A stretch of DNA of 64,000 nucleotides from SSSZ01 sp036732025 (GTDB lineage Bacteria; Pseudomonadota; Gammaproteobacteria; Burkholderiales; Rhodocyclaceae): contig DAINDE010000013.1 in assembly GCA_036732025.1 (NCBI GenBank), positions 1 to 64,000 on the forward strand, written 5' to 3'. The stretch's first letter is position 1. Every line of letters begins with the position of its first letter. Below, piece by piece: positions 44,243 to 53,787 of this stretch. Position numbers and translations under genes: made by a program. Under the pieces are notes generated by a model. It searched no databases and was not told the DNA's origin. It was given only the letters and a program-made list of their open reading frames with translations.

Positions 44243-45532
44243 TTATTCCTCTTCGTCCGAATCGATCAGTTGGCCGACGATGGCTTCGGCCAGTTCGTCG
44301 ACCTTCATTTTCTTCTGCCCGGCGCCTTCCTCGCGCAGGGGCTTCAGCTGGGCTTCGCCGGTGGCGGCCTCGTCGTCGCCGATGACCACGGCGAACAGGG
44401 CGCCGCTGCCGTCGGCCTTCTTCATCTGCGACTTGAAGCTGCCGCCGCCGCAGTGCAGCAGCACGTTGAGGCCCTGGTCGCGCAGCCCTTCGGCGGCCCG
44501 GAAGGCGAGGCGGGAAGCGGCCTCGCCCTGATGCACGACGTAAACGTCGGGAGCCGGTGCCGCCGGCTCGCCGCCGGCGTCCTTGATGAGGGCGATGAGG
44601 CGCTCGACGCCCATGGCGAAGCCGCAGGCCGGCGCCGGCTTGCCGCCCAGCTGGCCGACCAGGCCGTCGTAGCGGCCGCCGGCGCAGACGGTGCCCTGGG
44701 CGCCGAGGCGGTCGGTGACCCACTCGAAGACCGTCAGGTTGTAGTAGTCGAGGCCCCGCACCAGGCGCGGGTTGATGGTGTAGGGGATGCCGGCGTCCTT
44801 GAGCACCCGCTGCACCCCTTCGAAGTGGGCGAGGGACCCTTCGCCCAGGTAGTCGATGAGCTTGGGCGCCGCGGCGCACAGGTCCTGCATCGCCGGGTTC
44901 TTGCTGTCGAGGATGCGCAGGGGATTGGTGTGCAGGCGCCGCTTGGCGTCTTCGTCCAGCAGTTCGGCGTGTTCCTCGAAATAGGCGATGAGGGCGGCCC
45001 GGTGCTGGGCCCGTTCCTCCGGCTGGCCGAGGCTGTTCAACTGCAACTCGATGCCGTCGAGGCCGAGGTCGGCCCACAGGCGGGCGCCCATGAGGATCAT
45101 CTCGGCGTCGATGTCCGGCCCCGGGTAGCCGAGGGCCTCGACGCCGACCTGGTGGAACTGGCGGTAGCGGCCCTTCTGGGGCCGCTCGTGGCGGAACATC
45201 TGGCCCAGGTAGTAGAGCCGCTGGGGCTGCTGGGCGATGAGGTTGTGCTGGATGACGGCCCGCACGCAGCCGGCGGTACCCTCCGGGCGCAGCGTCAGGG
45301 GTTCGCCGTTGAGGCTGTCGGTGAAGGAGTACATCTCCTTTTCGACGATGTCGGTGACTTCGCCGATGGCCCGCTTGAAGAGCGGCGTCGGCTCGACGAT
45401 GGGCAGGCGGATGGGGCGATAGCCGTAGGCCTTCAGCCAGGACCGCACGGTGTCCTCGAAGAGTTCCCAGAATTCGGCCTCGTCGGGGAGGATGTCGGGC
45501 ATGCCGCGGACGGCTTGCAGGGTTTGGCTCAT
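44243..45532 (-). CDS. hisS: histidyl-tRNA synthetase
   Basis: 429-residue class II aminoacyl-tRNA synthetase. Motif 1 region (MPDILPDEAEFWELFE), motif 2 (FRHERPQKGRYRQFHQ), the HisS signature motifs (LVRGLDYYNLTVFEW, AGGRYDGL) and motif 3 (GFAMGVERL) are followed by the C-terminal anticodon-binding domain. ATG 45532 overlaps the ispG stop by 4 bp. The open frame further upstream is not part of the protein. Confidence 0.96.
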   Translation of the reverse strand: MSQTLQAVRGMPDILPDEAEFWELFEDTVRSWLKAYGYRPIRLPIVEPTPLFKRAIGEVTDIVEKEMYSFTDSLNGEPLTLRPEGTAGCVRAVIQHNLIAQQPQRLYYLGQMFRHERPQKGRYRQFHQVGVEALGYPGPDIDAEMILMGARLWADLGLDGIELQLNSLGQPEERAQHRAALIAYFEEHAELLDEDAKRRLHTNPLRILDSKNPAMQDLCAAAPKLIDYLGEGSLAHFEGVQRVLKDAGIPYTINPRLVRGLDYYNLTVFEWVTDRLGAQGTVCAGGRYDGLVGQLGGKPAPACGFAMGVERLIALIKDAGGEPAAPAPDVYVVHQGEAASRLAFRAAEGLRDQGLNVLLHCGGGSFKSQMKKADGSGALFAVVIGDDEAATGEAQLKPLREEGAGQKKMKVDELAEAIVGQLIDSDEEE

Positions 45533-46758
45533 GCTTTCAGTTTCTTCGGATACTTGCGCTCGACGTAGCGCTCGATGATTTGCTTGAATTCGCCGGCGAT
45601 GTTGTCGCCCTTCAAGGTGACCGTCTTCTCGCCGTCCTCGTAGACCGGCGCCGAGGGGGCTTCGCCGGTGCCGGGCAGGGAAATGCCGATGTTGGCGTGC
45701 TTGGATTCGCCGGGGCCGTTCACGATGCAGCCCATGACCGCCAGGGTCATGTTCTCGGCGCCGTCGTAACGCAGCTTCCACTCGGGCATGCGGGCGCGGA
45801 CAAAATCCTGCACCTCGCCGGCCAGCTCCTGGAAGAAGGTGCTGGTGGTGCGCCCGCAACCCGGGCAAGCCGCCACCATCGGGGTGAAGGCCCGCAGGCC
45901 CATGGTCTGCAGAATTTCCTGGGCGACGATCACTTCCTGGCTGCGGGAGCCGCCCGGCTCCGGCGTCAGGGAAACGCGGATGGTGTCGCCGATGCCTTCC
46001 TGCAGCAGCACAGACAGCGCCGCGGTGGAAGCGACGATGCCCTTGGAGCCCATGCCGGCTTCGGTCAGCCCCAGGTGCAGGGCGTAATCGGCGCGGGCCG
46101 ACAGCGAGCGGTAGATGGCGATCAGGTCCTGCACGCTCGACACCTTGCAGGAAAGGATGATCTTCTCCCCGGCCAGCCCCACCTCCTCCGCCTTGGCTGC
46201 CGACTCCAGGGCCGAGGCGACCATGGCGTGGCGCATGATCTCGGTGGCGTCCAGCGGCTCCGGGCGGCGGCTGTTCTCGTCCATGATGCGGGCCAGCAGG
46301 TCCTGGTCGAGGCTGCCCCAGTTGACGCCGATGCGCACCGGCTTGTCGTAGCGGCAGGCGAGTTCGACCATGCGGGCGAACTGCTCTTCCTTCTTCTTGC
46401 CGAAGCCGACGTTGCCCGGGTTGATGCGGTATTTGGCCAGGGCCTCGGCGCAGGCCGGCTCGTCGCTGAGCAGGCGATGGCCGTTATAGTGGAAATCGCC
46501 GATCAGCGGCACGGCATAGCCCATCTTGTCGAGATGGTCGCGGATCCTGGGCACGGCGGCGGCGGCCTCGGGCGTATTGACGGTGATGCGCACCAGTTCC
46601 GAGCCGGCCCGGGCCAGTTCGGCGGTCTGGAGGGCGGTGGCCAGGTAGTCGGCGGTATCGGTGTTGGTCATGGCCTGCACCACCACCGGGGCGGCGCCGC
46701 CCACCGTCACGTCGCCGATCCGGCAGGAGCGGGTCTTCTTGCGCTGCACGAGGCTCAT
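45529..46758 (-). CDS. ispG: 4-hydroxy-3-methylbut-2-enyl diphosphate synthase
   Basis: 409-residue 4Fe-4S enzyme of the MEP isoprenoid pathway, converting MEcPP to HMBPP. An N-terminal TIM barrel (VQAMTNTDTADYLAT) is followed by the iron-sulfur domain with CPGCGRT and VNGPGESKHANIGIS. The third cluster cysteine is in the MGCIVNGPGE motif. It lies 4 bp downstream of the rodZ-like gene and overlaps hisS. Confidence 0.96.
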   Translation of the reverse strand: MSLVQRKKTRSCRIGDVTVGGAAPVVVQAMTNTDTADYLATALQTAELARAGSELVRITVNTPEAAAAVPRIRDHLDKMGYAVPLIGDFHYNGHRLLSDEPACAEALAKYRINPGNVGFGKKKEEQFARMVELACRYDKPVRIGVNWGSLDQDLLARIMDENSRRPEPLDATEIMRHAMVASALESAAKAEEVGLAGEKIILSCKVSSVQDLIAIYRSLSARADYALHLGLTEAGMGSKGIVASTAALSVLLQEGIGDTIRVSLTPEPGGSRSQEVIVAQEILQTMGLRAFTPMVAACPGCGRTTSTFFQELAGEVQDFVRARMPEWKLRYDGAENMTLAVMGCIVNGPGESKHANIGISLPGTGEAPSAPVYEDGEKTVTLKGDNIAGEFKQIIERYVERKYPKKLKA

Positions 46759-46762
46759 CGGG

Positions 46763-47638
46763 TCAATCCAGGGTCAAACGGGCCACGTCACCGCGGGTGT
46801 GGGGCGCCAGATCCACGGGTTGGCCGCGCAATACCAGGCGCACGCCCGGGGCGTAGCCGACGACGATGGCGAAGGGTCCGCTGCCGTCGATCGCCTGCTC
46901 GCTGCCCGGCGTTCCGCGCTGTGCGAAGAGCACCTTGCCGGCGCCATCCCGCACCTCGACCCAGGATTCCTTGTCGAAGTGCAGCCGCAGCACCGGCGCC
47001 TCGGCAACGGGCATGGCTGCACCCGGCGGGGCGACGGCAGGCACCGCCGCCTCCGGCGCAGGCACCGCCTGGGGATTGAGGATCTGCTGCGGCGTCATGC
47101 CCGGCGGCAGCACCGGCTCGGGCTGTGTCGGTGCCGGAGACGCGGGCGGTGCCGGCCGGGCGAAGATTTCGGCGACCGATTTAACGGAGGACTGAAGATC
47201 GGCCAGCCCTCCCGGCATGAAAAAGTAGATGGCGAAGGCGATGACCACCAGGCCGACGCCAAAAAGCGCCACGGCATAGTCGCGTCGTTGGCCATGGGCG
47301 GAAGCCGGCATGGTGGCCGGCGTCGTTTCCGGCAGGTCGAGGCTGGGGGCAGCCGGCGCCAGGACGCTGTCCAGCTGGGCCATGAGGGCGGCGCCATCCA
47401 CCTGCACCAGGCGGGCATAGTTGCGGACGAAGCCGCGGATGAAGGTGCTGCCGGGCAGGCCCTGCCAGTCACCGTTCTCCAGCGCCTCCACCTGGCGCAC
47501 GCCGAGCTTGAGGACCTGGGCGACGTCGCCGACGCTCATGCCGCGGGCTTCGCGGGCCGCGCGAAGCTGGGCGCCGACGGACGGCATGGCGGGGAAGCCG
47601 GCCTCGCCCCCCTCTTCGGCAAGGATTTCCGCACTCAT
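46763..47638 (-). CDS. rodZ: RodZ-like helix-turn-helix membrane protein
   Basis: 291-residue protein. A cytoplasmic HTH (about 20-85: GAQLRAAREARGMSVGDVAQ) is joined to one transmembrane segment (about 123-141), a Pro/Ala-rich periplasmic linker and a C-terminal DUF4115 beta domain (LRLHFDKESWVEVRDGAGKV). RodZ links MreB filaments to the cell-wall machinery in rod-shaped cells. In this position the gene is widely annotated as RodZ-like, and functional equivalence is inferred. Confidence 0.85.
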   Translation of the reverse strand: MSAEILAEEGGEAGFPAMPSVGAQLRAAREARGMSVGDVAQVLKLGVRQVEALENGDWQGLPGSTFIRGFVRNYARLVQVDGAALMAQLDSVLAPAAPSLDLPETTPATMPASAHGQRRDYAVALFGVGLVVIAFAIYFFMPGGLADLQSSVKSVAEIFARPAPPASPAPTQPEPVLPPGMTPQQILNPQAVPAPEAAVPAVAPPGAAMPVAEAPVLRLHFDKESWVEVRDGAGKVLFAQRGTPGSEQAIDGSGPFAIVVGYAPGVRLVLRGQPVDLAPHTRGDVARLTLD

Positions 47639-48426
47639 TCGAAATTGCCCTTGAGAAAATCCTGGTACTCGGCGGATTCGGGGTAACGGGAGCGCAACTG
47701 GGCCGCCAGACTGCTTTCCGCGTTGCGGTTGCCGAGCTTGCGCTCGACGCGCAAGGCCAGCCAGAGCGCATCGGGACCGGGAGGATCGGAAACCTTCAGG
47801 ATGTCGGTGATGAGCCGGCGCGCCTCTTCCAGGTTGCCCTTGCGGTAGGTCAGGGTCGCCAGCTGGACCCGGGCCAGGAAGCCGCCCTCGCCCCCGAGGC
47901 GGATGGCGGTCTGCAGATAGCTGGCGGCGCCTTCGTAGTCGCCCGCCTTGAGGGCGCAGGTGCCGGCATTGGCGTAGGCGCGATCGGGCGTGGTGTACAA
48001 GGGGTTCTTCACCGCATTGAGGAAATGGGCGATGGATTGCCGCTCCCGCCCGGACTGGCAGAGGAACCAGCCGTAGTTGTTGCTGATTTCCGGATCGTTG
48101 GGCGCCAGGCTCATGGCACGACGGAAAACCCGCTCGGCTTCGTCGTTTTCCCTGAGGTAGGCGTGCACCAGGCCGAGGACCGTGTAGGCCGGGGCATAGC
48201 CGGAGTCGGCGGCGATGGCGACCTTGAGCTCCTCCAGGGCCACGGCCATATTGCCGGCCTGGAAGTACATGGACCCCAGTTCCGTATGGATCTTGGCCCG
48301 GCTGCGGGCATCGCTGCCATAGGCAGGCGCCTGGGAGGCCGGCGCCACCGCCGTCTGGGCGACGGCGGGAACGGCCATGGCGGCGAGCAGTGCCGCGAGG
48401 GCCAGCTTGCGTTTCAATTCACCCAT
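47635..48426 (-). CDS. pilW: type IV pilus biogenesis/stability protein PilW (PilF)
   Basis: 263-residue TPR protein with an N-terminal signal sequence (KRKLALAALLAAMAVPAVAQ). Six TPR-like repeats (IHTELGSMYFQAGNMAVALE, APAYTVLGLVHAYLRENDEA and others) form the superhelix that, in PilF/PilW, helps the secretin PilQ assemble in the outer membrane. No lipobox cysteine is visible, unlike many homologues. It overlaps rlmN by 1 bp and rodZ by 4 bp. Confidence 0.9.
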   Translation of the reverse strand: MGELKRKLALAALLAAMAVPAVAQTAVAPASQAPAYGSDARSRAKIHTELGSMYFQAGNMAVALEELKVAIAADSGYAPAYTVLGLVHAYLRENDEAERVFRRAMSLAPNDPEISNNYGWFLCQSGRERQSIAHFLNAVKNPLYTTPDRAYANAGTCALKAGDYEGAASYLQTAIRLGGEGGFLARVQLATLTYRKGNLEEARRLITDILKVSDPPGPDALWLALRVERKLGNRNAESSLAAQLRSRYPESAEYQDFLKGNFE

Positions 48427-49520
48427 CAGGGTCTGACCTCCTTTAGCGTGAAACTGCGCCCGGCTGTACGCCGGGTCTTGTCGCGGACCTGCCCGGCCAA
48501 CTGGCCGCAGGCAGCGTCGATGTCGTCCCCCCGCGTCTTGCGCGTGGTGGTTACGATGCCGGCCGCCATGAGAATATCGGCGAAACGGCGCACCCGCTCC
48601 GCCGGGGAGCGCCGGAAGGGCGAACCCGGGAAGGGGTTGAAGGGAATCAGGTTGAACTTGCAGGGCACGGTCTTGACCAGCGCCAGCAGCTCGCGGGCGT
48701 GGGCGTCGCTGTCATTGATGCCGTCGAGCATCACGTACTCGAAGGTGATGAAGTCCCGCGGCGCCTTTTCCAGATAGCGGCGGCAGGCAGCCATCAGCTC
48801 GGCCAGGGGGTATTTCTGGTTGATCGGCACCAACTGGTCGCGCAGGGCATCGTTGGGCGCGTGCAGGGAGACGGCCAGGGCCACCGGGCATTCGTCGCGC
48901 AGGCGGTCCATGACCGGAACCAGGCCGGAGGTGGACACCGTTACCCGGCGGCGGGAAAGGCCGTAGGCGTTGTCGTCGAGCATCAGGCGCAGGGCGGTGA
49001 CCGAGTTTTCGAAATTGGCCAGGGGCTCGCCCATGCCCATGAGGACGACGTTGGAGATGACCCGCTCGTCGCCATGGACGACGCCCAGGGCCTCGTTGGC
49101 CCGCCACAGCTGGCCGATGATCTCGGCCACGGTGAGGTTGCGGTTGAAGCCCTGCTTGCCGGTGGAACAGAAGGCACAATCGAGGGCGCAGCCGGCCTGG
49201 GTGGAGACGCACAGGGTGCCGCGGTCGTCCTCGGGGATGAAGACGGTCTCGACGGCGTTGCCGCCGCCGACGTCGATCAGGAACTTGCGGGTACCGTCGT
49301 CGGAGAGCTTGTCGGAAACGACGGCAGGGGGCGCCACGACCGCCTTCGCCTTGAGCTTGTCGCGCAGGCTCTTGGCGATGTCGGTCATGGCGTCGAAATC
49401 CGCCACCCCCGAACGATGCATCCAGCGCAGCACCTGGCGCGCCCGGAAGGGCTTTTCACCCTGCTCGGCGAACCAGGCGGTCAGGCCAGCGGCATCGAAA
49501 TCGAGGAGATTGACGGTCAT
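48426..49520 (-). CDS. rlmN: dual-specificity 23S rRNA/tRNA adenine-C2 methyltransferase
   Basis: 364-residue radical SAM enzyme methylating C2 of A2503 in 23S rRNA and A37 of some tRNAs. The cluster motif CALDCAFC (CxxxCxxC), the GEPLANF loop and the C-terminal GDDIDAACGQL with the methyl-carrying cysteine are present. ATG 49520 (MTVNLLDFDAAGL) is chosen. The frame continues upstream without homology. It lies 11 bp after ndk. Confidence 0.95.
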   Translation of the reverse strand: MTVNLLDFDAAGLTAWFAEQGEKPFRARQVLRWMHRSGVADFDAMTDIAKSLRDKLKAKAVVAPPAVVSDKLSDDGTRKFLIDVGGGNAVETVFIPEDDRGTLCVSTQAGCALDCAFCSTGKQGFNRNLTVAEIIGQLWRANEALGVVHGDERVISNVVLMGMGEPLANFENSVTALRLMLDDNAYGLSRRRVTVSTSGLVPVMDRLRDECPVALAVSLHAPNDALRDQLVPINQKYPLAELMAACRRYLEKAPRDFITFEYVMLDGINDSDAHARELLALVKTVPCKFNLIPFNPFPGSPFRRSPAERVRRFADILMAAGIVTTTRKTRGDDIDAACGQLAGQVRDKTRRTAGRSFTLKEVRP

Positions 49521-49531
49521 GCGGTTTCGGC

Positions 49532-49960
49532 TCAGCGGCCGCTGTAAGTGTTCATGCCCGGGAAGAAGAAGGCGACTTCCACGGCAGCGGTTTCGGGGGC
49601 GTCGGAGCCATGGACGGCATTGGCGTCGATGGATTCGGCGAAGTCGGCGCGGATGGTGCCCTTGTCGGCCTTCTTGGGGTCGGTGGCGCCCATCAGCTCG
49701 CGGTTCTTGGCGATGGCGTTCTCGCCTTCCAGGCACTGGATCATGACGGGGCCGGAGGTCATGAACTCGACCAGGTCCTTGAAGAAGGGACGCTCCTTGT
49801 GCACGGCGTAGAACTGGCCGGCTTCCTGGGCGGACAGCCAGGTCATGCGGGCGGCGATGATCTTGAGGCCGGCCGCTTCGAAACGGGAATAGATCTGGCC
49901 GATGACGTTCTTCTTGACGGCGTCCGGCTTGATGATGGAGAGGGTGCGCTCGATGGCCAT
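49532..49960 (-). CDS. ndk: nucleoside diphosphate kinase
   Basis: 142-residue enzyme that transfers the gamma-phosphate of ATP to NDPs through a phospho-histidine. MAIERTLSIIKPDAVKKN starts the family consensus, and the active-site motif NAVHGSDAPETAAVEVAFFF contains the catalytic histidine. It is the first gene of the long minus-strand array. Confidence 0.97.
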   Translation of the reverse strand: MAIERTLSIIKPDAVKKNVIGQIYSRFEAAGLKIIAARMTWLSAQEAGQFYAVHKERPFFKDLVEFMTSGPVMIQCLEGENAIAKNRELMGATDPKKADKGTIRADFAESIDANAVHGSDAPETAAVEVAFFFPGMNTYSGR

Positions 49961-50067
49961 GGGAAAGCTCCGAATTAACAGTGGTTTAGCAAAACTCTGT
50001 ATTTTATCAGCTTTTCTCGATCGCCACCCCACGAAATAAGCTGGTGTGGCGAGGACTGCCCGGCAAA
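49961..50067. promoter_or_regulatory. divergent intergenic region ndk / EAL-GGDEF gene
   Basis: About 107 bp with an AT-rich stretch at 49975-50010 that should hold the promoter of the housekeeping array in the minus direction. No clear paired hexamers are identified. Confidence 0.35.
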
Positions 50068-52020
50068 ATGGCGGCCATGCGCCGGGCGAGCGCGGGGTCC
50101 CGTCCCGCCGCGCCCGGACGCGTGTTCGACGAGATCGGTCAACGCGCCGTAACGCAGGCCAGCTATCGTGCCTCCCTCTTTGTATTCAGGGACATCGACA
50201 CCGTGGATGCCAGCGTAACGCTCGACCGGGAAGACGACGCCCCGGCCATCGATACCGAACTGCTCGACATCATCCGCCGCAAGCGCCTTCATCCCGTTTT
50301 TCAGCCGATCATGGATTTCCGGGCCCGGGCCTACATAGGCTTCGAAGGCCTCATTCGCGGCCCCGTGGGATCTCCCCTGCACACGCCCGGCGCGCTCTTC
50401 GCCGCCGCCCGGGCCATCGGCCGCGGGGCCGACCTGGAACATGCATGCCGCGAAACGATCCTGCGAGCCTTCGCCGGCTTGCGCCTGCCCGGCAAGTTGT
50501 TCCTCAACGTGACGCCTGGCTGCCTCAAGGACGAGCGCATGCTTAACGGGGCCACCCGCAACCTGCTGCTCGAGCTCAAGCTTTCCCCCGGCCGGATCGT
50601 CATCGAGCTGACGGAAAACCAGCAGATCACCGACATACCGGAGATCAATGCCATCCTGGCGATCTACCGTGCCCGGGGCTTTCAGATCGCCATCGACGAT
50701 CTGGGGGAAGGCTTCGCCAACCTGCGCATGTGGTCTGAGGTGCGGCCCGACTTCGTCAAGATCGACCGCCACTTCATCCACGGCATTGCCGACGACCGCA
50801 TGAAGTTCCATTTCGTGCGGGCCATGCAGGACATCGCCGAGATCAGCGCGGCCCAGATCGTCGCCGAAGGCATAGAGCGGGAAGAGGACTTCAATCTCCT
50901 GCGGGACATGGGCATCGCCTGCGGCCAGGGCTTCTTCCTTGCCAGGCCCGCGGCGGTTCCGCCCAGCCGGCCCACCACCCAGGCGATGGCCGCCCTCGAG
51001 AAGGCCCGCATCGCCCTCTCCCCGGTCGGCGCGCTGGGTGGCAAGCCGGTCACCGCCGAGGCCCTGCTGCGCCCCATCGAGCCGGTTTCGCCGGATACCC
51101 TCAACGAGCGCGTCATCGACCTCTTCAAGGCCGACGCCCAGCTCGACGTGCTGCCCGTGGTCCAGGACGGCAATCCCCTCGGTCTGATCAATCGCTACAC
51201 CATCCTCGACCGCTTCGCCCGACCCTTCACCCATGAGCTGTTCGGTCGCCGCTCCTGCACCCAGTTCATGGACCCAGCCCCCATGGTGGTGGACCACCTG
51301 GCAACAGTCCAGGAAATCAGCCTTACCCTGGCCCGCTCGGAAAAACACCATCTGTTCGACGGCTTCATCATCACGGCCGGGGGCCGCTATCGGGGCGTCG
51401 GCAGCAGCCACGACCTGATGGCCATGATCACCGAGATGCAGATCAGCGCCGCCCGTTATTCCAACCCCCTCACCCACCTGCCCGGCAACGTGCCGATCAA
51501 CGAGCATATCGACCGTCTCCTGGAAAATCGCGTCGATTTCGTCGCCTGCTACGCCGACATCGACAACTTCAAGCCCTACAACGACACCTTCGGCTACCGC
51601 GAGGGTGACGAAATCATCCAGGGCCTGAGCCGGCTGGTCCGCGAGCACTGCGACGCCCGTCTCGACTTCGTCGGCCATATAGGCGGCGACGACTTCTTCG
51701 TCCTGTTCCAGAGCCGGGACTGGGAGGTGCGCTGCCGCAACCTGGTCAGCCACTTCACCGCCTACATCGAAACCCTGCTGGGACCGTCAATCAAGGCCCA
51801 GGGCGGCTTCGTGGCCGATAATCGGCGCGGAGACGCGGTCCTCTTCCCGCCCCCCAGTCTTTCCATCGGCGCCGTCCGCATCGAGGGCAGCCAGTACGAA
51901 TCCCACCGGGAAGTGTCGGCAGCGGCGGCTGCCGCCAAGAAGCATGCCAAGAAAATGGGTGGCGGCACCCTTTTCGTCGAACGCCGCCAGCTCCGCCTGG
52001 CCCACGGCAGCAGCGGCTGA
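50068..52020 (+). CDS. EAL-CBS-GGDEF c-di-GMP signalling protein
   Basis: 650-residue cytoplasmic protein. An EAL phosphodiesterase domain (about 65-310) has the signature as EGL (FEGLIRG, residues 92-98) and the metal/catalytic segments ELTENQ, IDDLGEG and FVKIDR. A CBS pair (about 340-450) follows, then a GGDEF domain (about 475-640) whose signature reads GGDDF at 539-543. EAL motifs appear intact. The GGDDF variant may be weak, or a GTP-sensing site. Start choice is weak: ATG 50068 has no clear ribosome site, and GTG 50044 is also in frame. Confidence 0.85.
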   Translation: MAAMRRASAGSRPAAPGRVFDEIGQRAVTQASYRASLFVFRDIDTVDASVTLDREDDAPAIDTELLDIIRRKRLHPVFQPIMDFRARAYIGFEGLIRGPVGSPLHTPGALFAAARAIGRGADLEHACRETILRAFAGLRLPGKLFLNVTPGCLKDERMLNGATRNLLLELKLSPGRIVIELTENQQITDIPEINAILAIYRARGFQIAIDDLGEGFANLRMWSEVRPDFVKIDRHFIHGIADDRMKFHFVRAMQDIAEISAAQIVAEGIEREEDFNLLRDMGIACGQGFFLARPAAVPPSRPTTQAMAALEKARIALSPVGALGGKPVTAEALLRPIEPVSPDTLNERVIDLFKADAQLDVLPVVQDGNPLGLINRYTILDRFARPFTHELFGRRSCTQFMDPAPMVVDHLATVQEISLTLARSEKHHLFDGFIITAGGRYRGVGSSHDLMAMITEMQISAARYSNPLTHLPGNVPINEHIDRLLENRVDFVACYADIDNFKPYNDTFGYREGDEIIQGLSRLVREHCDARLDFVGHIGGDDFFVLFQSRDWEVRCRNLVSHFTAYIETLLGPSIKAQGGFVADNRRGDAVLFPPPSLSIGAVRIEGSQYESHREVSAAAAAAKKHAKKMGGGTLFVERRQLRLAHGSSG

Positions 52021-52031
52021 TCCGCCGCCGA

Positions 52032-53618
52032 TCAGGATACTTTGAAGCGACCCAGGGCGCCGTGCAGGTTTTCCGATAGGTTCGACAGGCTCCGAACTTC
52101 CCGGTGAGTCGAACTGATGTCGGCAGCGGTGGCGGCGGCGATGTCTGCGACCACCTGCACGTGGCCGATGACGCCCCGCGACGCCTCGGCCTGCTGCTGG
52201 GTGGCCAGGGAGATTTCATCCATCATGCCGGCCACCGCCGCGACCGCCCCTTCGATATCCTGCAGCATGCCCCCTACATCCCGGGCAAAGCGAACGCCAT
52301 GGGCAGAGGCGGCCCGGGTATTGTCCAGGGTCTGGCTGACGGCGCCGGTCTGCTGGTTGATGTCGAGAAGGATGGATTCGATGTCGCGGGTGGACACCTG
52401 GGTCCGCTCCGACAGTTTGCGCACCTCGTCGGCAACCACCGCAAACCCGCGGCCAGCCTCGCCGGCGCGGGCCGCTTCGATGGCGGCGTTGAGGGCCAGC
52501 AGGTTGGTCTGTTCGGCAATATCCTGGATGATCCGGCTGACACCGCTGATGCGCTGCACCGCCGCCTGCAGATCGCCCATCGCCGCCAGCGACCGGGCCA
52601 CGTCGCCCTCCATGCCCAGCATCGCCACCACCGCCTTCTGGCCTGTCTCGTTGCCGCGCCGGACCGCCCGCCGGGTCTGCTCGAGGGCCCCTTCGACGCG
52701 CTCGGCGTTGGTGACGAGGCGTTCGATGAGAATCCCCAGCTCGTCGATGGTATCGCGGACCTGATCGACTTTCTCCGACTGGATGCGGGAGTTCTGATTG
52801 ACCGCGTTGGTCATTTCATCCACCCGCTGGGAGGCGCGCTTGACCTCGGCGGAGACGTTGCCAACCTCACCCAGGATTTGGCCAAAACGGCCGATGAAGC
52901 CGTTGATGTGCGCCCCCACCTCGCCCAGTTCATCGCGCCCTTCCGGGAGACGGCTGCGCAGATCCCCCTCGTGGAGGACCCGGACCACCTCGGAGAATTC
53001 GCCGACCCGCCGCTTCAGGTGGCCGCCGAGGGCGAACTGGAAGGCCAGGATGAGCAACCCGGCCACGAAGAGCGGAAGGACGACCAGCCAGATCAGCCGG
53101 TCCACGGTATCGCGAAACTCCGCCTTGGCCGCTTCGGCTTCGCCCCCGCTGGCGGCGATCAGGCGGTCGATGTCAGCGGCCATGGGCTCCAGCAAGGTCT
53201 TGTAGATGGCATCGGGAATGCTCATGGCGTCCACCGGGCTCTGGGCGGCAATCCTGATGGCGCTCTCGAACTGGGTCAGGTAGGACTGCCAGCGGTCTTG
53301 CAGCCCGGCGATCTCCGCCCCCCTGGACCCGGCCGTGGCCGCCAACTCGGCCAGGAGGCCGCGGATGCGCTGATCCGCCGCCATGAGCTTGTCGTGGGAC
53401 TCGACCGGCATGGGATCGATGCGTGAAGCCGCCAGGGCGACGGCCTTGATTTCCACCAACTGGTGGGCGCTGGCAGTTTTCTCTTGATAGCGACGGAAGG
53501 TGTCGTGCAGCGAGCCCAGGTTGGCAAGCGTGAAGGCGATGACACCAGCAAGCAGAATGGCAGTGGCAACGTTGATCCAGCGCAAGCGGCTGCGCAGGGA
53601 GGCGTTGAATGGAACCAT
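52032..53618 (-). CDS. methyl-accepting chemotaxis protein
   Basis: 528-residue transmembrane receptor. TM1 (about 17-35), a helical periplasmic sensor (about 36-175, four-helix-bundle type without a recognisable ligand motif), TM2 (about 177-197), HAMP (about 198-250) and an MCP signalling domain with the conserved tip (IAEQTNLLALNAAIEAARAG, GRGFAVVADEVRKLSERT) follow in order. No CheR/CheB-tethering pentapeptide is visible at the end (GRFKVS). It is convergent with the EAL-GGDEF gene, 11 bp away. The ligand is unknown. Confidence 0.9.
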   Translation of the reverse strand: MVPFNASLRSRLRWINVATAILLAGVIAFTLANLGSLHDTFRRYQEKTASAHQLVEIKAVALAASRIDPMPVESHDKLMAADQRIRGLLAELAATAGSRGAEIAGLQDRWQSYLTQFESAIRIAAQSPVDAMSIPDAIYKTLLEPMAADIDRLIAASGGEAEAAKAEFRDTVDRLIWLVVLPLFVAGLLILAFQFALGGHLKRRVGEFSEVVRVLHEGDLRSRLPEGRDELGEVGAHINGFIGRFGQILGEVGNVSAEVKRASQRVDEMTNAVNQNSRIQSEKVDQVRDTIDELGILIERLVTNAERVEGALEQTRRAVRRGNETGQKAVVAMLGMEGDVARSLAAMGDLQAAVQRISGVSRIIQDIAEQTNLLALNAAIEAARAGEAGRGFAVVADEVRKLSERTQVSTRDIESILLDINQQTGAVSQTLDNTRAASAHGVRFARDVGGMLQDIEGAVAAVAGMMDEISLATQQQAEASRGVIGHVQVVADIAAATAADISSTHREVRSLSNLSENLHGALGRFKVS

Positions 53619-53787
53619 GGAGCCCCTCCAGAATGGGAAGGGGCGAAGGATGCGGGAAGCAGATTACCGCCCTATGACTGCCCCCTGCGATCATCGGCGC
53701 GAAGCCGTCGGCCACGGGCGCCCCGGGCAAAAAAAAACGCGCCGCGGTTGCCCGCTGGCGCGCTCCGAACGCAAGTGCAGAGGAAAA

